Assembly (NCBI GenBank): GCA_030704615.1
Contig: CM060731.1
Coordinates: 20,214,001-20,274,000 of the forward strand
Reading direction: 5' to 3'
Length of the DNA: 60,000 bases
DNA from: Takakia lepidozioides
Lineage: Eukaryota > Streptophyta > Takakiopsida > Takakiales > Takakiaceae
Shown here: one piece after another, positions 1-13,200 of the stretch
Position numbering within the stretch: position 1 is the stretch's first letter
Layout: each line of letters opens with the position of its first letter
Notes under the pieces: generated by a model
Seen by the model: only the letters and a program-made list of their open reading frames with translations
Databases searched by the model: none
Told to the model about the DNA's origin: nothing
Position numbers and translations under genes: made by a program

Positions 1-1764
1 AATTTCATGCCAAATGGCCATGTTTTGCTATAGGCTCTTTTGCATGTGCTCTGTCAAGTTATTTTACCACTAGAGTGAAACTAGCTAAGAAATAGCTAGC
101 TTTTACATATTGACATTTGGGATTGGCCCAAGTGTCAATCCAGGGGGTCAAGGCAGATTTAGGCCCTGGAGTGGTTATCTTCACGGCAAGCGCTGGAGGC
201 TCATCTTTCTCGAGTTGAGCCTCACCGCGCCTAGCTATGGCGCCGTAGTGTGGATTCCCCATGGCGTGGGGTGCACTTGGCTTGACTTGTATTTGAGTGA
301 TGAGTTTATATATGCATGAGTTTATGCTTCAGCTTTGTGAGCTCGCATGAGCTTGTGCTTGTATTCTTCTTCTTTATTACTCGAGAAAGATGAGCTCGTA
401 TCTGTGAGTGCCAGATACGAGTTAGTTGTAGCACTTGTGGTTTTTGCTTGAGAATGAAAGAAACCAGGTTGTTATGCAAGGAGCACCGTGGAGCTCTTGG
501 TTGTTAGAAGCGGAGGCGATGTGGGTTACGAGGGGGTAGACCTTGGCATTCGATCTTCAGCTTCAGAGATGAAAGCACCATGCTGCAGGATTGCAAGACC
601 AAGCGAAAGGGCTGATTTGGCTTGGGGCAAATCAGTGCACTTTGTGGAGTATGTTGAGATTGGGTTTCAATCTCAAGCTTCAGCATTGAGAGGGCTCTTG
701 TCATGGCAAGAGCAGGGCTGGAACAAGAGCTAAGAGGTGCGGCAAGGCCATGGAATGTGCACCTAGGGTTTCAGAGCTTGGAAGAAGAGCTCTTGCACCA
801 CAAGAGGAGTGTCTTGTGGCTGGAAATATAAGCCTTAGGGTTTCAGGAGCTTGGCAAGGGCTGTGGAGTGCTTAGTCTTGTCTTAGAGAGCATCAAGGAG
901 CTAAGGAGCCAAGATAGGGGGCTGATACCTCTTGTGTGAAGAGGTTACATGTGTGGAGCATGTATTCAGCTCATTGAAGCTTCCATCTTCAAGCTTGGAG
1001 GGCAAGCAAGGAAGAGGGAAGGGCTGACTTCCCTTATGTGAGAGCAATGCATGTGTGGAGCATGCTATCAGCCTGGTGAAGGCTTGCACTTTCAGGTGTG
1101 GGAGTGCAAGAAAGGAAGGAAGGGGTTGGTTTCCCTGTAGGGCATGTGTGGAGCATGCTTCCAGTCCGCTGAAGCATGTATTTTCAGGTTGGTGGGTGCA
1201 AGAAAGAAAGCAAAGGGGCTGATTCTCTGGTGGTGAGAGTGAGGCATGTGTGGAGCATGCCTTCAGTCCATTGGGCTTTTGTTTTCAAGCTTTAGAGAAC
1301 TAGAAGAGAAGGTGAGTGGCTGATCTGCTCTTATGTGACAGTCCGACACTTGTAGAGCGTGTTCTGAGTTGGGGTTTCAACCTCAAGCCTAGATAGAGCA
1401 TGGCTCTTGAAGTGGCAGGTGTAGGGGGCTGGAATAGGCTCTAAAATAGATGCTATGGCCAAGGGAAATGCTTGAATGAGTGCTCAAAAGGGCTGGATGG
1501 AAACCAGCAAGGCTGGTTGTTTGCCATTGAGTTTAGTGGAGTGTTTGGGGAGTCTAAGTGAGAAAGAAGGCTTGGTTTGTGGCAACCATTCCTCATGGCT
1601 TAGGGCTATACTATTGGTGGTGTGTGGGAGCCAAAAAAAACAAGAATACCTTGCTGATTTCTTTACAGCCGCCATAGCTCGGTGCAAAGAAGCCTAGAGT
1701 CCAAGAGACACAAACCCTAGCTTGGCGTGGCTAAACCCCTTGGAGAAAGGCTAAACTGTCATGA

Positions 1765-2620
1765 GTGGCCTGTGGGGCTGTGAGGGGCTGTGACAGGCTG
1801 TGCCATGTGGCCTGTGGGGCTGTGAGGGGCTGTGAGGGGCTGTGATGGATATGACCTGTGGCCTGTGGGCTGTATGGGTTGTGTGACGGGCTATGAGGGG
1901 TTGTGTGACAGGCTGTGTCCTGTGGCCTGTGGGGCTGGGGGGGCTTGATTGCTGTGGGCTGTGCCCAGTGGCCTGTGGGGCTGTGTGTGTCTGCTGGTGC
2001 TGTGACAGGCTGTGCCTTGTGGCCTGTGGGGCTATGATGGGCTATGAGGGGGATTGTTGTGACAGGGCTGTGATGGGTGGTGTGAGGAAGGGGGCTGTGG
2101 GGGGCTGTGATGTGACAGGCTGTGGCCTGTGGCCTGTGGGGATTGTGGTGGCGGTGTGAAGGTATGGCCTGTGAGGCTTGTTGTGACGCGGCTGTGGGGC
2201 TGTGACAGTGATGTGATGTGATGCATGATGTGATGGGCGTGAGGGGATACATGACAGGCTGTGGCGGGTTGTGAAAGGCTGTGAACTGTGGGGGCTAATG
2301 AGGGGCTGTGTGAAGGGGCTGTGAGGGGATGTGAATTTGGGGCTGTGGGCTGTGAATGATGTGACTGGGTAGGGTTGTGTGTGTGACAGGCTGTGCATGT
2401 GGCCTGTGGGGCTGTGACAGGCTCTGAGGGGCTGTGGCCTTTGGCACTGTGACCCTTGTGACCTGTGTAGCGCTGTGACAGGCTGTGCCCTGTGGCCTGT
2501 GGGGTTGTGACGGGCTGTGAGGGGCTGTGGCCTTGGGGGATTATGACCCCTGTGACCTGTGTAAGGGCTTTGTGACAGGCTGTGGCCTGTGTGGGGCTGT
2601 GTGACGGCTGTGATCAGTGA
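1765..2620. repeat. GGCTGTGA minisatellite, array A
   Basis: Dense tandem repeats of a roughly 10-bp monomer (GGCTGTGACG / GGCTGTGAGG / GGCTGTGACA) are organised into larger blocks of about 50 bp that end in 'cctgtggcctgtgg'. The array lies between the leader and gag of retroelement copy A. The long His/Ser/Gln/Pro-rich reading frames on the minus strand are by-products of the repeat and are not annotated as genes. Confidence 0.9.
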
Positions 2621-3549
2621 GCTGGTGGGCCTGTGCTAATCTGTGGTGGCACCGTGTTGACCTGTGGACGGCCTGTGCTGACTCGTGGAGGCACTGGTGG
2701 AAGCTCAAGGACTGGCATGTGGTCTTGAAGGACGAATTTTAAGCTCGTGGAGGGCGGTTTTGAGGAGTATCTTCGTGATATTCCCATGGTCATGCAAATG
2801 AGGGAAGAGAGGAGAGGAAAAGTGTGGGATGAGGGCATGCTGGGGTTAGGCATTGCTAGCTTCTCTTCCTCGTAGTTTCCACCCTCTCATTGACAAGACC
2901 TTTCCGTAGGTGGAGGCAAGAGTCAGTCGGGTTTGGGCTGGGGTGTCCTTGCAGGAAGCAACACCGTGGAGTTGTTTTTGGTGTGGGGGAGTTGGTAGTT
3001 TGGAGTGTTGTCGTTCTGATTTATTGTGTTTGGATACCTCCATACCTACATGTTGACAGTGCGCCATGCTAGTTTTTGTGTGGGCCACTTGACTTTGTTT
3101 TTATAGGTGTGATTGGTCCGAATTTGATCACCGGCCAAAGTCCTAGAGCATGTTGTCGATGGTGAAGGCTTGGGGGTGATGCTGGGGTGATGACCAGCCG
3201 GCCGACCATCATTGTTTATCCTGTGGTGAGGTTGGAGGTGGATGACCAGCCAACCATAGGAGTGCTTTGCGGTGTGGAATGCATGTACAGGTGTAGGCTA
3301 TGTTAGGAACTTAGTATTCCAAACCATAAGCCGCAAACAGGTTCTCTACCCGGTTACCTTGTTGAGGAGGGGGTTAGGGACATGTTCATCATGACCGGTG
3401 AGTGTCAAAACGGAGGTGCCACTTTAGTGCTGGGGACAGTGCCGGTTCGAGCACTAGCGATACGATACTCGTGGGTACACGAGACGAGGGTGACGTGAGC
3501 GGGTTGTTTAGGGCACCTTCACCTCCTGTGTCTTCTACTGAAGGTCTTG

Positions 3550-3796
3550 ATTCGGATTGTGAATCAGGAGGACTCATCATACAGGCGGCAGCAAGTTGTT
3601 TCTTTGCCATTGTTGTGGGACACAATGGAGGGAAGTATGGAAAGTTATGGAGATACCAAGGGGCCACGAAGGTACTCTGGGGCGGTGGGCACCCATCGCG
3701 TTGGATGATTTTATACAAGAGTTTGATAGTTGGTGGGTGTGTGATTTGCAGCAGCAAATGCGTAAATCCACAACTTATTTACGTTCTTTCATGGAT
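3550..3796 (+). pseudogene. Gag-like N-terminus of retroelement copy A
   Basis: A short frame reading '...WAPIALDDFIQEFDSWW' and '...QMRKSTTYLRSFMD' is visible from about 3596 to the gap. The homologous stretch of copy B (about 55850-56040) continues into gag with a zinc knuckle, which is why this is called gag. The frame must shift upstream to stay open, so it is not a functional CDS as assembled. Confidence 0.45.
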
Positions 3797-4296
3797 NNNN
3801 NNNNNNNNNNNNNNNNNNNNNNNNNNNNNNNNNNNNNNNNNNNNNNNNNNNNNNNNNNNNNNNNNNNNNNNNNNNNNNNNNNNNNNNNNNNNNNNNNNNN
3901 NNNNNNNNNNNNNNNNNNNNNNNNNNNNNNNNNNNNNNNNNNNNNNNNNNNNNNNNNNNNNNNNNNNNNNNNNNNNNNNNNNNNNNNNNNNNNNNNNNNN
4001 NNNNNNNNNNNNNNNNNNNNNNNNNNNNNNNNNNNNNNNNNNNNNNNNNNNNNNNNNNNNNNNNNNNNNNNNNNNNNNNNNNNNNNNNNNNNNNNNNNNN
4101 NNNNNNNNNNNNNNNNNNNNNNNNNNNNNNNNNNNNNNNNNNNNNNNNNNNNNNNNNNNNNNNNNNNNNNNNNNNNNNNNNNNNNNNNNNNNNNNNNNNN
4201 NNNNNNNNNNNNNNNNNNNNNNNNNNNNNNNNNNNNNNNNNNNNNNNNNNNNNNNNNNNNNNNNNNNNNNNNNNNNNNNNNNNNNNNNNNNNNNNN
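3797..4296. other. Assembly gap (500 Ns)
   Basis: Exactly 500 ambiguous bases. The round number suggests a placeholder for a gap of unknown size. On the left is retroelement copy A; on the right the sequence starts in the middle of a helicase exon. The real distance and even the adjacency of these two pieces are unproven. Confidence 0.95.
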
Positions 4297-7200
4297 TGGA
4301 AGATGGGCCTTTGCATTCAATACACTGGTTCAGAGTGGTGCTGGATGAAGCCCATACTATCAAGGCCTTCCGCTCCAACTCCTCACAGGCTGTTTTCCAA
4401 CTCACCTCCGATCGCCGCTGGTGCCTCACTGGAACACCCATTCAGGTATGCCACTAAGCCCATGTTATCTCATATTCATGCCAAGGGAAATCACTCAAGG
4501 ATGGTATCTCAGGGAACTGGTTATGATATCGTCATATGGGAATGAGTACCTTTACGTTGCATGTTCCAGTGGACGCTTTGTCATTGGTTCTTAATTTGTT
4601 GTTATTCAATGTCAAGATCTTATCTGAAAAAAACCATGTCATGCTCTGGCTTCTTTTGTGGCAGAACAAACTCGAGGACGTGTTCAGTCTACTACATTTT
4701 CTGCGAGTCGAACCCTGGAGTAATTGGGGCTGGTAAACTTCGCCACCAATTTTGTTTGTGCATGTTGGAAATTTATTACTGATGTGGATGTCAATTCAAC
4801 ATCACTTGTTGGTGTTTGAAAGGTTGCTGACTTTCTCCATCTATTACAAATATTGAATCTTCTCAATGGTCGTTGAATGTCTTATGCAATTCAGTTGCCT
4901 GATACAGCACGCACCCTTGTACATCATTTCTTATCATGAGATACAGTAGCCTTTTTTTTGGGACTAAGCTATCGATGTTGATCTGCAGGTGGAACAAATT
5001 AGTACAGAAGCCTTTTGAGGAGGGGGATGAGAGGAGCCTTAAACTCCTACAGGCCATTTTGCAGCCCCTCATGCTGCGCCGCACCAAGGACAGCTGCGAC
5101 AAAGATGGCAGGTATTCATTATGTGATGGCAGGAATTTATAGCATATCTCCACTTAATACATATGAGGGGTTTCTCAGGAGTGGATAGCCCCATACTACC
5201 TGCATCTTATATTTGGGATTGTGTAATTTTGAGCCACCCCCAACACCACTCTATCCTGATTTGATGGCATGCTAAGATCTTTTTCTGTTCACCATTTTTC
5301 CACAGAGGGTATTCTCTTGGGAAAAAAGTCCCGTAAGGATATTCACAAATATTGCCGCTGCAGGCAACAAGTTGAAGAGTCATGTTTTTGCTGGGCTTGT
5401 TTTTATTACTATGGGAGGTAGTTGCAAATTCTCTCCAGAGCTTGTTGGGAACCAAGTTTTACTGAGCCCTTTGCAGTACTATATAATCACCCTAACCACC
5501 TATGTTACCATTGTATGCAGGCCTATCCTAGTGTTGCCCTCAGCCGAGATGCAAGTTGTGGAATGTGAGCTTACAGAGGCTGAACGAGACTTCTATCAGG
5601 CTCTATACAAAAAGTCCAAGGCAAGAACTGCTAGAGATCTTTGGTTTCGACTTCTGGGATGCCGTTCAAACAGTAATGGAGGTTGCATATGTCCGGTGAT
5701 GTGCAGAGTAAATTCAGGCATGGTGCAGTTATGCACTAAAAATACATGTGGAAAAAATGTATGCGGTTAAATCATTACTGGTGTACTAAGGTTTTCTGGA
5801 ATATAAATGCATTTGTGTGTGTGTATATGTTCCTAAAGGTATTTTATGTGTGCTAACAGTGGCCGATGGGTTGGGTGAGCAGGTGAAATTTGATAAGTTT
5901 GTTGAGCAGGGCAAGGTGCTTCATAACTACGCCTCTATTCTGGAATTGTTGTTGCGTCTTCGCCAGTGCTGTGACCACCCATTCTTGGTTTTGAGGTGAC
6001 AATTTCAATGCTTTACAAGTAATGAAGTTAAGGTCAACGAGACATGTCTCGTTCAGATTGTGAGATCCAGTGTGTGTGCCTTTCACCAAGATGTTTGTGT
6101 TTTTGTCTTTTTGAAACCTTTAGGACAGTCAAACAAGTAATGTAGTCGAGGTAACAAACTCGTCTCGTTCAGATTGTGAGATCCAATGTGTTCCTTTCAC
6201 CCAAGTTGTTCATTGATGTTTTTGTTTTTGTCTCTAGAAACCCTTAGAACAGTCGAAACTGGTAATGAAGTTGAGGTTAGCGAGTCATGTCTAATGCGGA
6301 TTGTGAGATCCAGTGTGTTCCTCTCACCAAGTTGGTCATTGATGTTTGTGTTTTTGTCCTTTAGAAACCTTTAGAACAGGCAAACAAGTATGAAGTTGAG
6401 GTTAGCGAGCCATGCCTTGTTCAAATTGTGCGATCCAGTGTGTGCCTCTCACCAAGTTGTCCGTTGATGTTTGTGTTTTTGTCTTTTGGAAACCCTTAGA
6501 ACAGTCAATCGAGTAATGAAGTTGAGGGTAGCGAGTCATGTCTCGTTCAATGCATATCTTCCACTGCTTAAGGGAAATGCACAGCTGGCTTTGCATTTTG
6601 CCTGACTAAAAGTTCTTTCCAGCACTACATCAAATGTTTGGTAATGATTGGTGTAGTGGCTGTCAGAGTCCCTTTTGAATCAAGAGTATTACGATGCTCT
6701 GTTTGTTCTCAATTGTATGCTAGTTTTGTGGTAGATCAATTTGTAAGACTTCTGTAAATATAACCCTCTCATGTCTGATTCTGCTGCTTATAAAACGTTT
6801 GTAAGCTCATTACAAGCTCCCTTGGCAGTCGTGGCGACACAGCAGAATACTCCGATCTTGATAAGTTGGCGAAGCGATTTCTGGATAGAGGGGACGAATG
6901 GTCCGGACGTCGACCCACCAAGGCATATGTCCAAGAGGTGGTCAAAGATTTCCAGAAGGGCGAAAAAGCTGAGTGCCCTATATGTTTGGAATCTGTGGAA
7001 GATGGGGTGCTCACCCCTTGTGCACACTGCATATGCCGTGAGTGCTTGTTTGCTTCTTGGCGCAGCTATGGTGGCGGACTCTGCCCTATCTGCAGGTAGG
7101 GTGACTGTTTCACCTTCAATAGCTTTGATTACTCCTAAAATTACTAGAAAATGAAGTTCTCCACCTAACACACCAAATGCCAGAGTGTTAAAGCAATAGC

Positions 7201-10200
7201 TCAGAATTAAAAGCGGTTCTTCCAAGTGAAAACTTCTGCTTCTGTGTACACCACTTTATGAGCTGAAATGCAGGCAATCTTTGAGCCGACAAGATGTTAT
7301 TACGGCGCCATCAGAGAGTCGCTTCCAGATCGATGTGGAGGCTAACTGGACAGAGTCATCCAAGGTGACAGCCCTGTTTCAGCAATTGGAAGTACTGCGC
7401 ACATCGGGTTCTAAGAGTATTGTCTTCAGCCAGTGGACTGCTTTCCTGGATCTCCTCGAAATTCCTCTGAAAAGGTTGTGCTCAGCTCTTTGCATCATAG
7501 ACATAAGTAAAAGAACGGCAGAACAATTTGGGTTGGAGTAGGGGAGGGTACATGTTTGCTGGTGCTTATTTGGATAGAGCAGATCTTGAATGATAGTAAG
7601 TACATGTCATTCTTGTTCCACTATTGCAGTTATTAAGGAACCTGCCATGCATGGATTGTTATCTGGTTGCTCAAGAAATAGGGAATATGAGGCTTTGAGC
7701 TGTTTGACGGGATGCACACCCACATTGCAGATAGTTTTCTGCTTTTGTGGGAGGGATATCTAATTCCCATGTATATTAGCCAATGATGTATGTGTCCAAT
7801 AAGCCACTGTACTTAGTGTGTAGTGGTTAATGCAAGCACCAAGGGAGGTACAACAGCTACAGCTTCCAGCTTGATCGTGTTCACATCTGAGCTGAACCTT
7901 TTCCTTGGTTCGTGATGGATTGCAGAAGGAATTTTGAATTTCTTCGTCTGGATGGCACTCTATCTCAACAACAAAGAGAGAAGGTGCTGAAAGACTTCAG
8001 CAGCAACTCAAAGATACTTGTAAGGTTTTCTTGCTATCCTGGAGTTTGTCAGTTTGGGGATTGAATGAACACCTTGAGAATGTACTCATAAGACGTTGTT
8101 TGCCGGAGCCTTGTGGCCATTGACCCCGCGCCCAGTTTGAGCGGAAACCAAAGGGACAGAACCTACCTCCGTCAGGGGCTGACATTGGTAGTAAGACTTA
8201 CCTTTATAAATAGAATTAATTCGGGTTTTCCAGATATCCTCTAGAAATCCCTTCACACAAGCATCAATCTGCTGTGTGTGATTTGCCCAAAAACTAGGCC
8301 TCAGAAGGGCCTGGGCTTTTGGCTCAGCCTCGAGACTTTTAAAGTTGGTAAACAGAGGTACAGGCACAATTTTCTTGATAGATTGGAGGAGAGCTTCTCT
8401 CTGGTGAGAGTAACCCGGATAGTGAATCAGAAAATGAATATTGTCTTCGGGTTGCCCACACAACGGGCAATTGCACTCTCCCTTTCCTCTCTGCTTCTGT
8501 TTACTGTTCAAAGGTAGGCTTCCTGCCCTGAGTTTAAATTTCAGTCTGGTGCCGAGAGTGGGTAGACCCTTGAGGTCCATCCATGATATCCTCCCCCATG
8601 TCACAGACTGGAAACAGGTTCAGGGAAGTTTTCTGCCTAACTTCATTTGCATCAGACAATTTGCTGGTAACAGACATGGCTTTGGACACTACAGTCTCTA
8701 AGTCAGATTTATCCAGCAAGGTCAAGACTTGCGGGTCCAGATTCAGATCCTTGAGAATCTCTTCTACTCTCTTCTGCCAGGACTTAGCCTGTTTGACAGG
8801 GCGGTCCTGTTTCCAAGATATAGAGTCGATTAACTTAGGGTATCTGGTGTTGGACATGTGTTGCAACTGACCCCACCATCTGACCTTGAATTCATCTCGT
8901 CGGGAGCTTAAGGAAGGGATGCCAAACTCACCCCGAACAGCCACATTGGCTGTTTTGGAGCATGCTGACATGCACTCCTTAAGCACCCCCACTTGAATGG
9001 ATTCTAGAGACTTAGCCTGGTTGGAGTTATCAACCCACAGATCCGTACTCCAAGGCAGGTCTAATAACGCGGCAAAGTAAGGTTTTCTTGACCTCAGAGT
9101 TAATCCCTCTGCAGTGAAAAAATTTAGTGAGACTCATCGCTTTGCCCTTGCCAGTTTGAACAACTTTCTGGATGTGTGCATCCCAGTTACAGTTGGAGGA
9201 AAAGTCAACGCCCAGGTTTGTGTAGGAAGGGAGGACTGGGATCTCTTGGCTACCCCACTGCCACTTAAGATCACTTCCTCCCTCTCCTCTGTCATTGAAT
9301 GCCACCACTGCACATTTACTGACATTAGCTCTAGCCCCCAAAGATCAAAGTATCTCTTCGCGCAATCAATCAATTCCTGGAGGTTGGAAGGAGTCTCCCC
9401 TATGCCTGCGAAGTCATCCGCAAACATAAGGGCTGGAATGGTGGCATCACCCACCCTTAACCCAAATCCCTCACGTTCCACATCCTCGATTGATGAAAAC
9501 ATTGAAGAGCAGAGGGGAGAGCGTACATCCTTGAGCTACACCTTGGTCTATGTCAAAGAAGTTAGACTTCTGTCCATTAACAGTGAGACAGCTTTTGGTG
9601 TGGTCATACAAGTTATGGACAACTCTCCACATTTTTCCCTTGATTCGGCAAGACCAGAGGCGGAGCCATAGACCATCTCTCCACACTGTCATGAGCCTTT
9701 TTGACATCCAATTAAAAAACATAAGTGGGTTTCCCTTCTTTTTTCCTTCCCTGGATAATCTGGCTTAGAGTGAAGATATGGTCCACACAGCCCCTGTTTC
9801 ACCGAAAGCCAGCTTGGCCTTCGTGAAAACAACCTCTAGATTCCAGATCAACCTCGAGACGAGTACTTATAACTCTGCAAAATATCTTGCCAACAGCATT
9901 GAGGAGCGTGATGCCACGATAGTTCCCCGGGTCTTCTCTGTCACCCTTCTTATATAGATTGACAATGACCCCCTGTCGCCAGCAAAAGGGGATCATTTCA
10001 GTCTTCCAGATAAGGTTAAAGAGGAGAACTAGGGCCTCTATCATGGGATCGCCACCGTGCTTGATAAGCTCGTTGACTATGCCATCAGGACCACCTGCTT
10101 TATATCCATTTAGATGTTCAATTGCTTCCACAATCTCAGAAGAACTAATGGGAGCGTTGTAGGCTTTTGAAATATACTCCAGTTCATCAGGGCTGTTTTG

Positions 10201-13200
10201 AATCATAGGAACAGTTTTACCAACTGTGTCCTTCCATTCATCAGAGGACCCCTCACTGTTAGACCTAGAAGTTCTGCCAAGGATACTGTAGTGGGTTTCA
10301 AAGGTTTTGACAATGTCAACCGATGAAGTTACCACTGCACCCTTAGTAGTCTTCAGCGCTTGTACTTGCTGACAGCTTTTCGGCTTGTACAAGCGTTGAA
10401 GGGCCAACCAGAATCTCTTGTCATTACCACCATGGTGGTTTGAGTTTATTTCACTGTATAACTTGTCCCAGTATAATTTCTTCTGAGCCCTTACAAGCAG
10501 ATTGCTACCCTAGTAAGTAGTATCTCTACTGAACGCAGTCTAGCACGTCTTCGGGCATCTGATTCTCATCTCCGAGATCTGCTATTTTGCAGCAAATTGA
10601 TTTCAAGTGAAATAGAATGCTTTTACCATTTCGTGGCCGAGGGGAAGGATTGGGCTGGGTTTAACTTACCACCCCAACATCCGTAGAGATTTTGTACCTT
10701 CGATTTCTTAATGATTTAGGTTTGGTTTTCTTCTCTGCGTGCAGTTGTCTGAGAGAGAAAGGTAAAATGGGGAAGGACTCGTCTCTCAGCTATCTTGAGT
10801 TTAATCTCATTGGTCCACCAATTAACAGCTCTACCGCAGACAATTAGTTTCCTCCCAATGATCTTGTCAGCCGCAGAGGAGACGAAACTCTCCCAAGAAT
10901 CCACTGCTCTTTCGACTTCATTTTTTTGCATTGTCTGCGCAAGACTGAAGGTCTTGGAGCGAATGGACAAAATGAGGAAGAGCCTCTTGCAAGGCCTGGA
11001 CATACTCAGCCTTGACCTCTTCATTATGGAATTTTTCTATGCGCCACTTCCGAATCGAACGTTTCACAGATGTCTTGGTGTTGGAAAAACACCTTTTGAT
11101 CTCAGTCCAAACCAGGAAGTGGTCAGAGGTGCCAATATCAGTTCTGTCGATCAACACATTGGCACTCTGGGGAAACAAATTTTTGTCCATTATGATATAA
11201 TCCACGATGGAACGTTCCTCAGTTTGGGCTTTCTCACGAGTCCTGAAGGATTTGGTACTCTGAATGGTTTACCAATTCTCAAAGTTTACGCAAGACAAGC
11301 AAAATCTACACACGGGGTAACTGTCCCCCCTTTGCAGAACGGTTGGTCGTCCAGGAGCAATCTTAAGCTACCTAGACGACAAACAATTCACATGCAAAGG
11401 GCTGGCTTGCGGCTGGCCACTTTCAACTTCTCAGGGCTGACTAACCAAAGGAAACAACCCAAAGTGGGACAAGTTCTTCGGACTAATGATATTCATATCT
11501 GTGCTGGGCAAGAAACTTGGGAAACGTCGGATAAACTGGTTGGAGATGTCATTGGGTGGGCAGGTAAGATGTGTACTCTCAAGGCAGCCTCTGCCAAACG
11601 CGGTCAAAAAGGGGTTGGATTCTTTGTCCGTGATTTCTTGTTTGACAATTGTGAAATTATCAACAAGGGTTTGAGGTACGAGCATAGTATCTGGCTAAAG
11701 CTGAAACTGAAGGGCGGCATGAGTACGAAGGACCTCTTTGTGGGTTGTGTTTACATGCCCACAGAGGGGACCCTTAGTGCTGACGCAGACAAAGCCTTCG
11801 AAGATGTAAAGCTAGACTGTGCTTCGTTCCTTGCCAAAGGTCAGGTGATTTTATTGGGTGACTTCAATGCCCGGGTGGGTAAAGGTCTCCATCAGGATGA
11901 TATCATTGGGCCTTCTGGTGAGGACGAGCTGAACTCTAATGGCAGACTGAACTTGGTCACCTTTTGCCCTATTGTTCAAGGCCAGAAGCTGAAGCTCTTC
12001 CAGACAGTGAATTACACAACGTTCAGACTCCGCACACTTGGGGACAAGTTGTCCGTCTGACTGCTTAGTGACAATTACCCCATGTATAGATTTTGCACGT
12101 CTTGTGTAAACTTTGAGGATTGGTAAACCGTTCGGAGTACCAAATCCTTCAGATACACAACGTTCAGATTCCGTACATTTATGGGTAGATTGTCCGTCAG
12201 GCTGCTTGGATTCAACCTCGTCCAGAGCATCAAACCGATTACAAACTCTCAAGTTGAAGTCCCTGCCCTTGGTTGGCTTCCTAGAGCGCCCCATTGAATC
12301 ACCAATGTCTAAAACTGCCCTTCAGCCAGTCAAGGGACGAACTTCTTTGAGATTGAGTTGATGTGAGACTCTATTAGAAGCATTTTTGGGCATTGCAACC
12401 TTCAAAGTACCCCTGTTATCAAGTCTCGAGATGGAGCCATTGGCCATGAAATCCAAGCCTAAGCTAGAGCTTGTAGTTTTAAAGGACACATCGTCCATCC
12501 TGGGATTCACCCCAAAAACTACACATGAAGCCCTAGATTTGGCATAGGTAACCAATTCCCAGGAATCACCCTGGGGAGTGTTGCTGTTGACAGTAGGTAA
12601 TCTAATGATTGTTTTCGTAGGCCATAAGTTTAAGCACAAGGACCAACCCTAGCCCAAGTGCCGAGTATGCTAGACAGAGCATACGACTGCCCAATTTGGG
12701 CAGAGGGGCTGCCCCCAAGCGGTAGGGGTCCGCTTGTTACCATTCAGAGATCACACTCCAGGGAGTTGCAGGGAATGCGTGTAGGCATATTCTAAAGAGT
12801 GAAAGGCCCCAAGCTTTCCAACTAAATCCAATGCACTACCTTACCTGGAGCCTTGCACTTCAGGTCGAAACAAACAAAGACACGAGGTCATAAGGCCGGC
12901 ATTTAGTCACAGACATTAATGTACTCCCGTATCAAGTCCACCCAATGGCAATAGGCTTCCTAGAGGACAGGGAGACATGAACACCTTGAGAGAGAGAGGG
13001 ACAGAGCACTCCAAGGTTTTTGGGTTACTAGTCACCCAACTCTCCCCCTAAAAAAGCATTTAGAAATGCTAATGTGCAAAGAGAGGACTATGTTCTGAAC
13101 ACTAGTTCTACATCTCTGCAATTCGATGTCTCAGTCCTGTGCTCTGTGCAAAAATCTATTGAGCTGCATGGATGACCTGAAGCTTGTTGTTTCTCCCCTT

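Larger units (their letters stand above)
52..3796 (+). mobile_element. Degenerate LTR retroelement, copy A (5' part, truncated by gap)
   Basis: The left boundary is the motif TGTCAAGTTATTTTACCACT at 52. The same sequence starts the second copy at 44833, while the flanks before the two differ, so this is the element end. The order in both copies is: a long LTR/leader-like region rich in 'gcatgtgtggagcatg' phrases (about 840-1420), a conserved block at 1485-1750, a GGCTGTGA minisatellite (1765-2620), a conserved 2640-3400 block, then the start of a gag-like reading frame. No intact ORF survives; the apparent frames shift repeatedly. I could not find the 3' end of the LTR or a primer-binding site, and the 3' part lies in or beyond the N gap. 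Assignment to Ty3-type rests on copy B. Confidence 0.75.
8080..12976 (-). mobile_element. LINE non-LTR retrotransposon in helicase intron 8
   Basis: The 15-bp direct repeat ATGAACACCTTGAGA occurs at 8065-8079 and 12977-12991 and brackets the insertion as a target-site duplication. Removing insert and duplication leaves an ordinary intron of about 297 bp. Reading the minus strand there are ORF1/linker remnants, an endonuclease, a reverse transcriptase and a C-terminal Cys/His motif. No poly(A) tail is visible at the 3' (low-coordinate) end. Stops and frameshifts show that it is dead. One internal segment is inverted (see 11236-12005). Confidence 0.85.

Noticed and set aside
1731-2398. Long His/Ser/Gln/Pro-rich frames on the minus strand
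   Set aside because: They are translations of the GGCTGTGA repeat, which lacks stops on that strand; similar frames occur in the other array (54355-55029).
3402-4457. 351-codon frame across the N gap
   Set aside because: The middle is made of Ns; the left side is retroelement and the right side is a helicase exon.
11236-12976. Twin priming as the sole explanation for the LINE inversion
   Set aside because: Twin priming places the inverted part at the very 5' end next to the target duplication; here about 0.97 kb of further sequence lies outside it on the minus strand.
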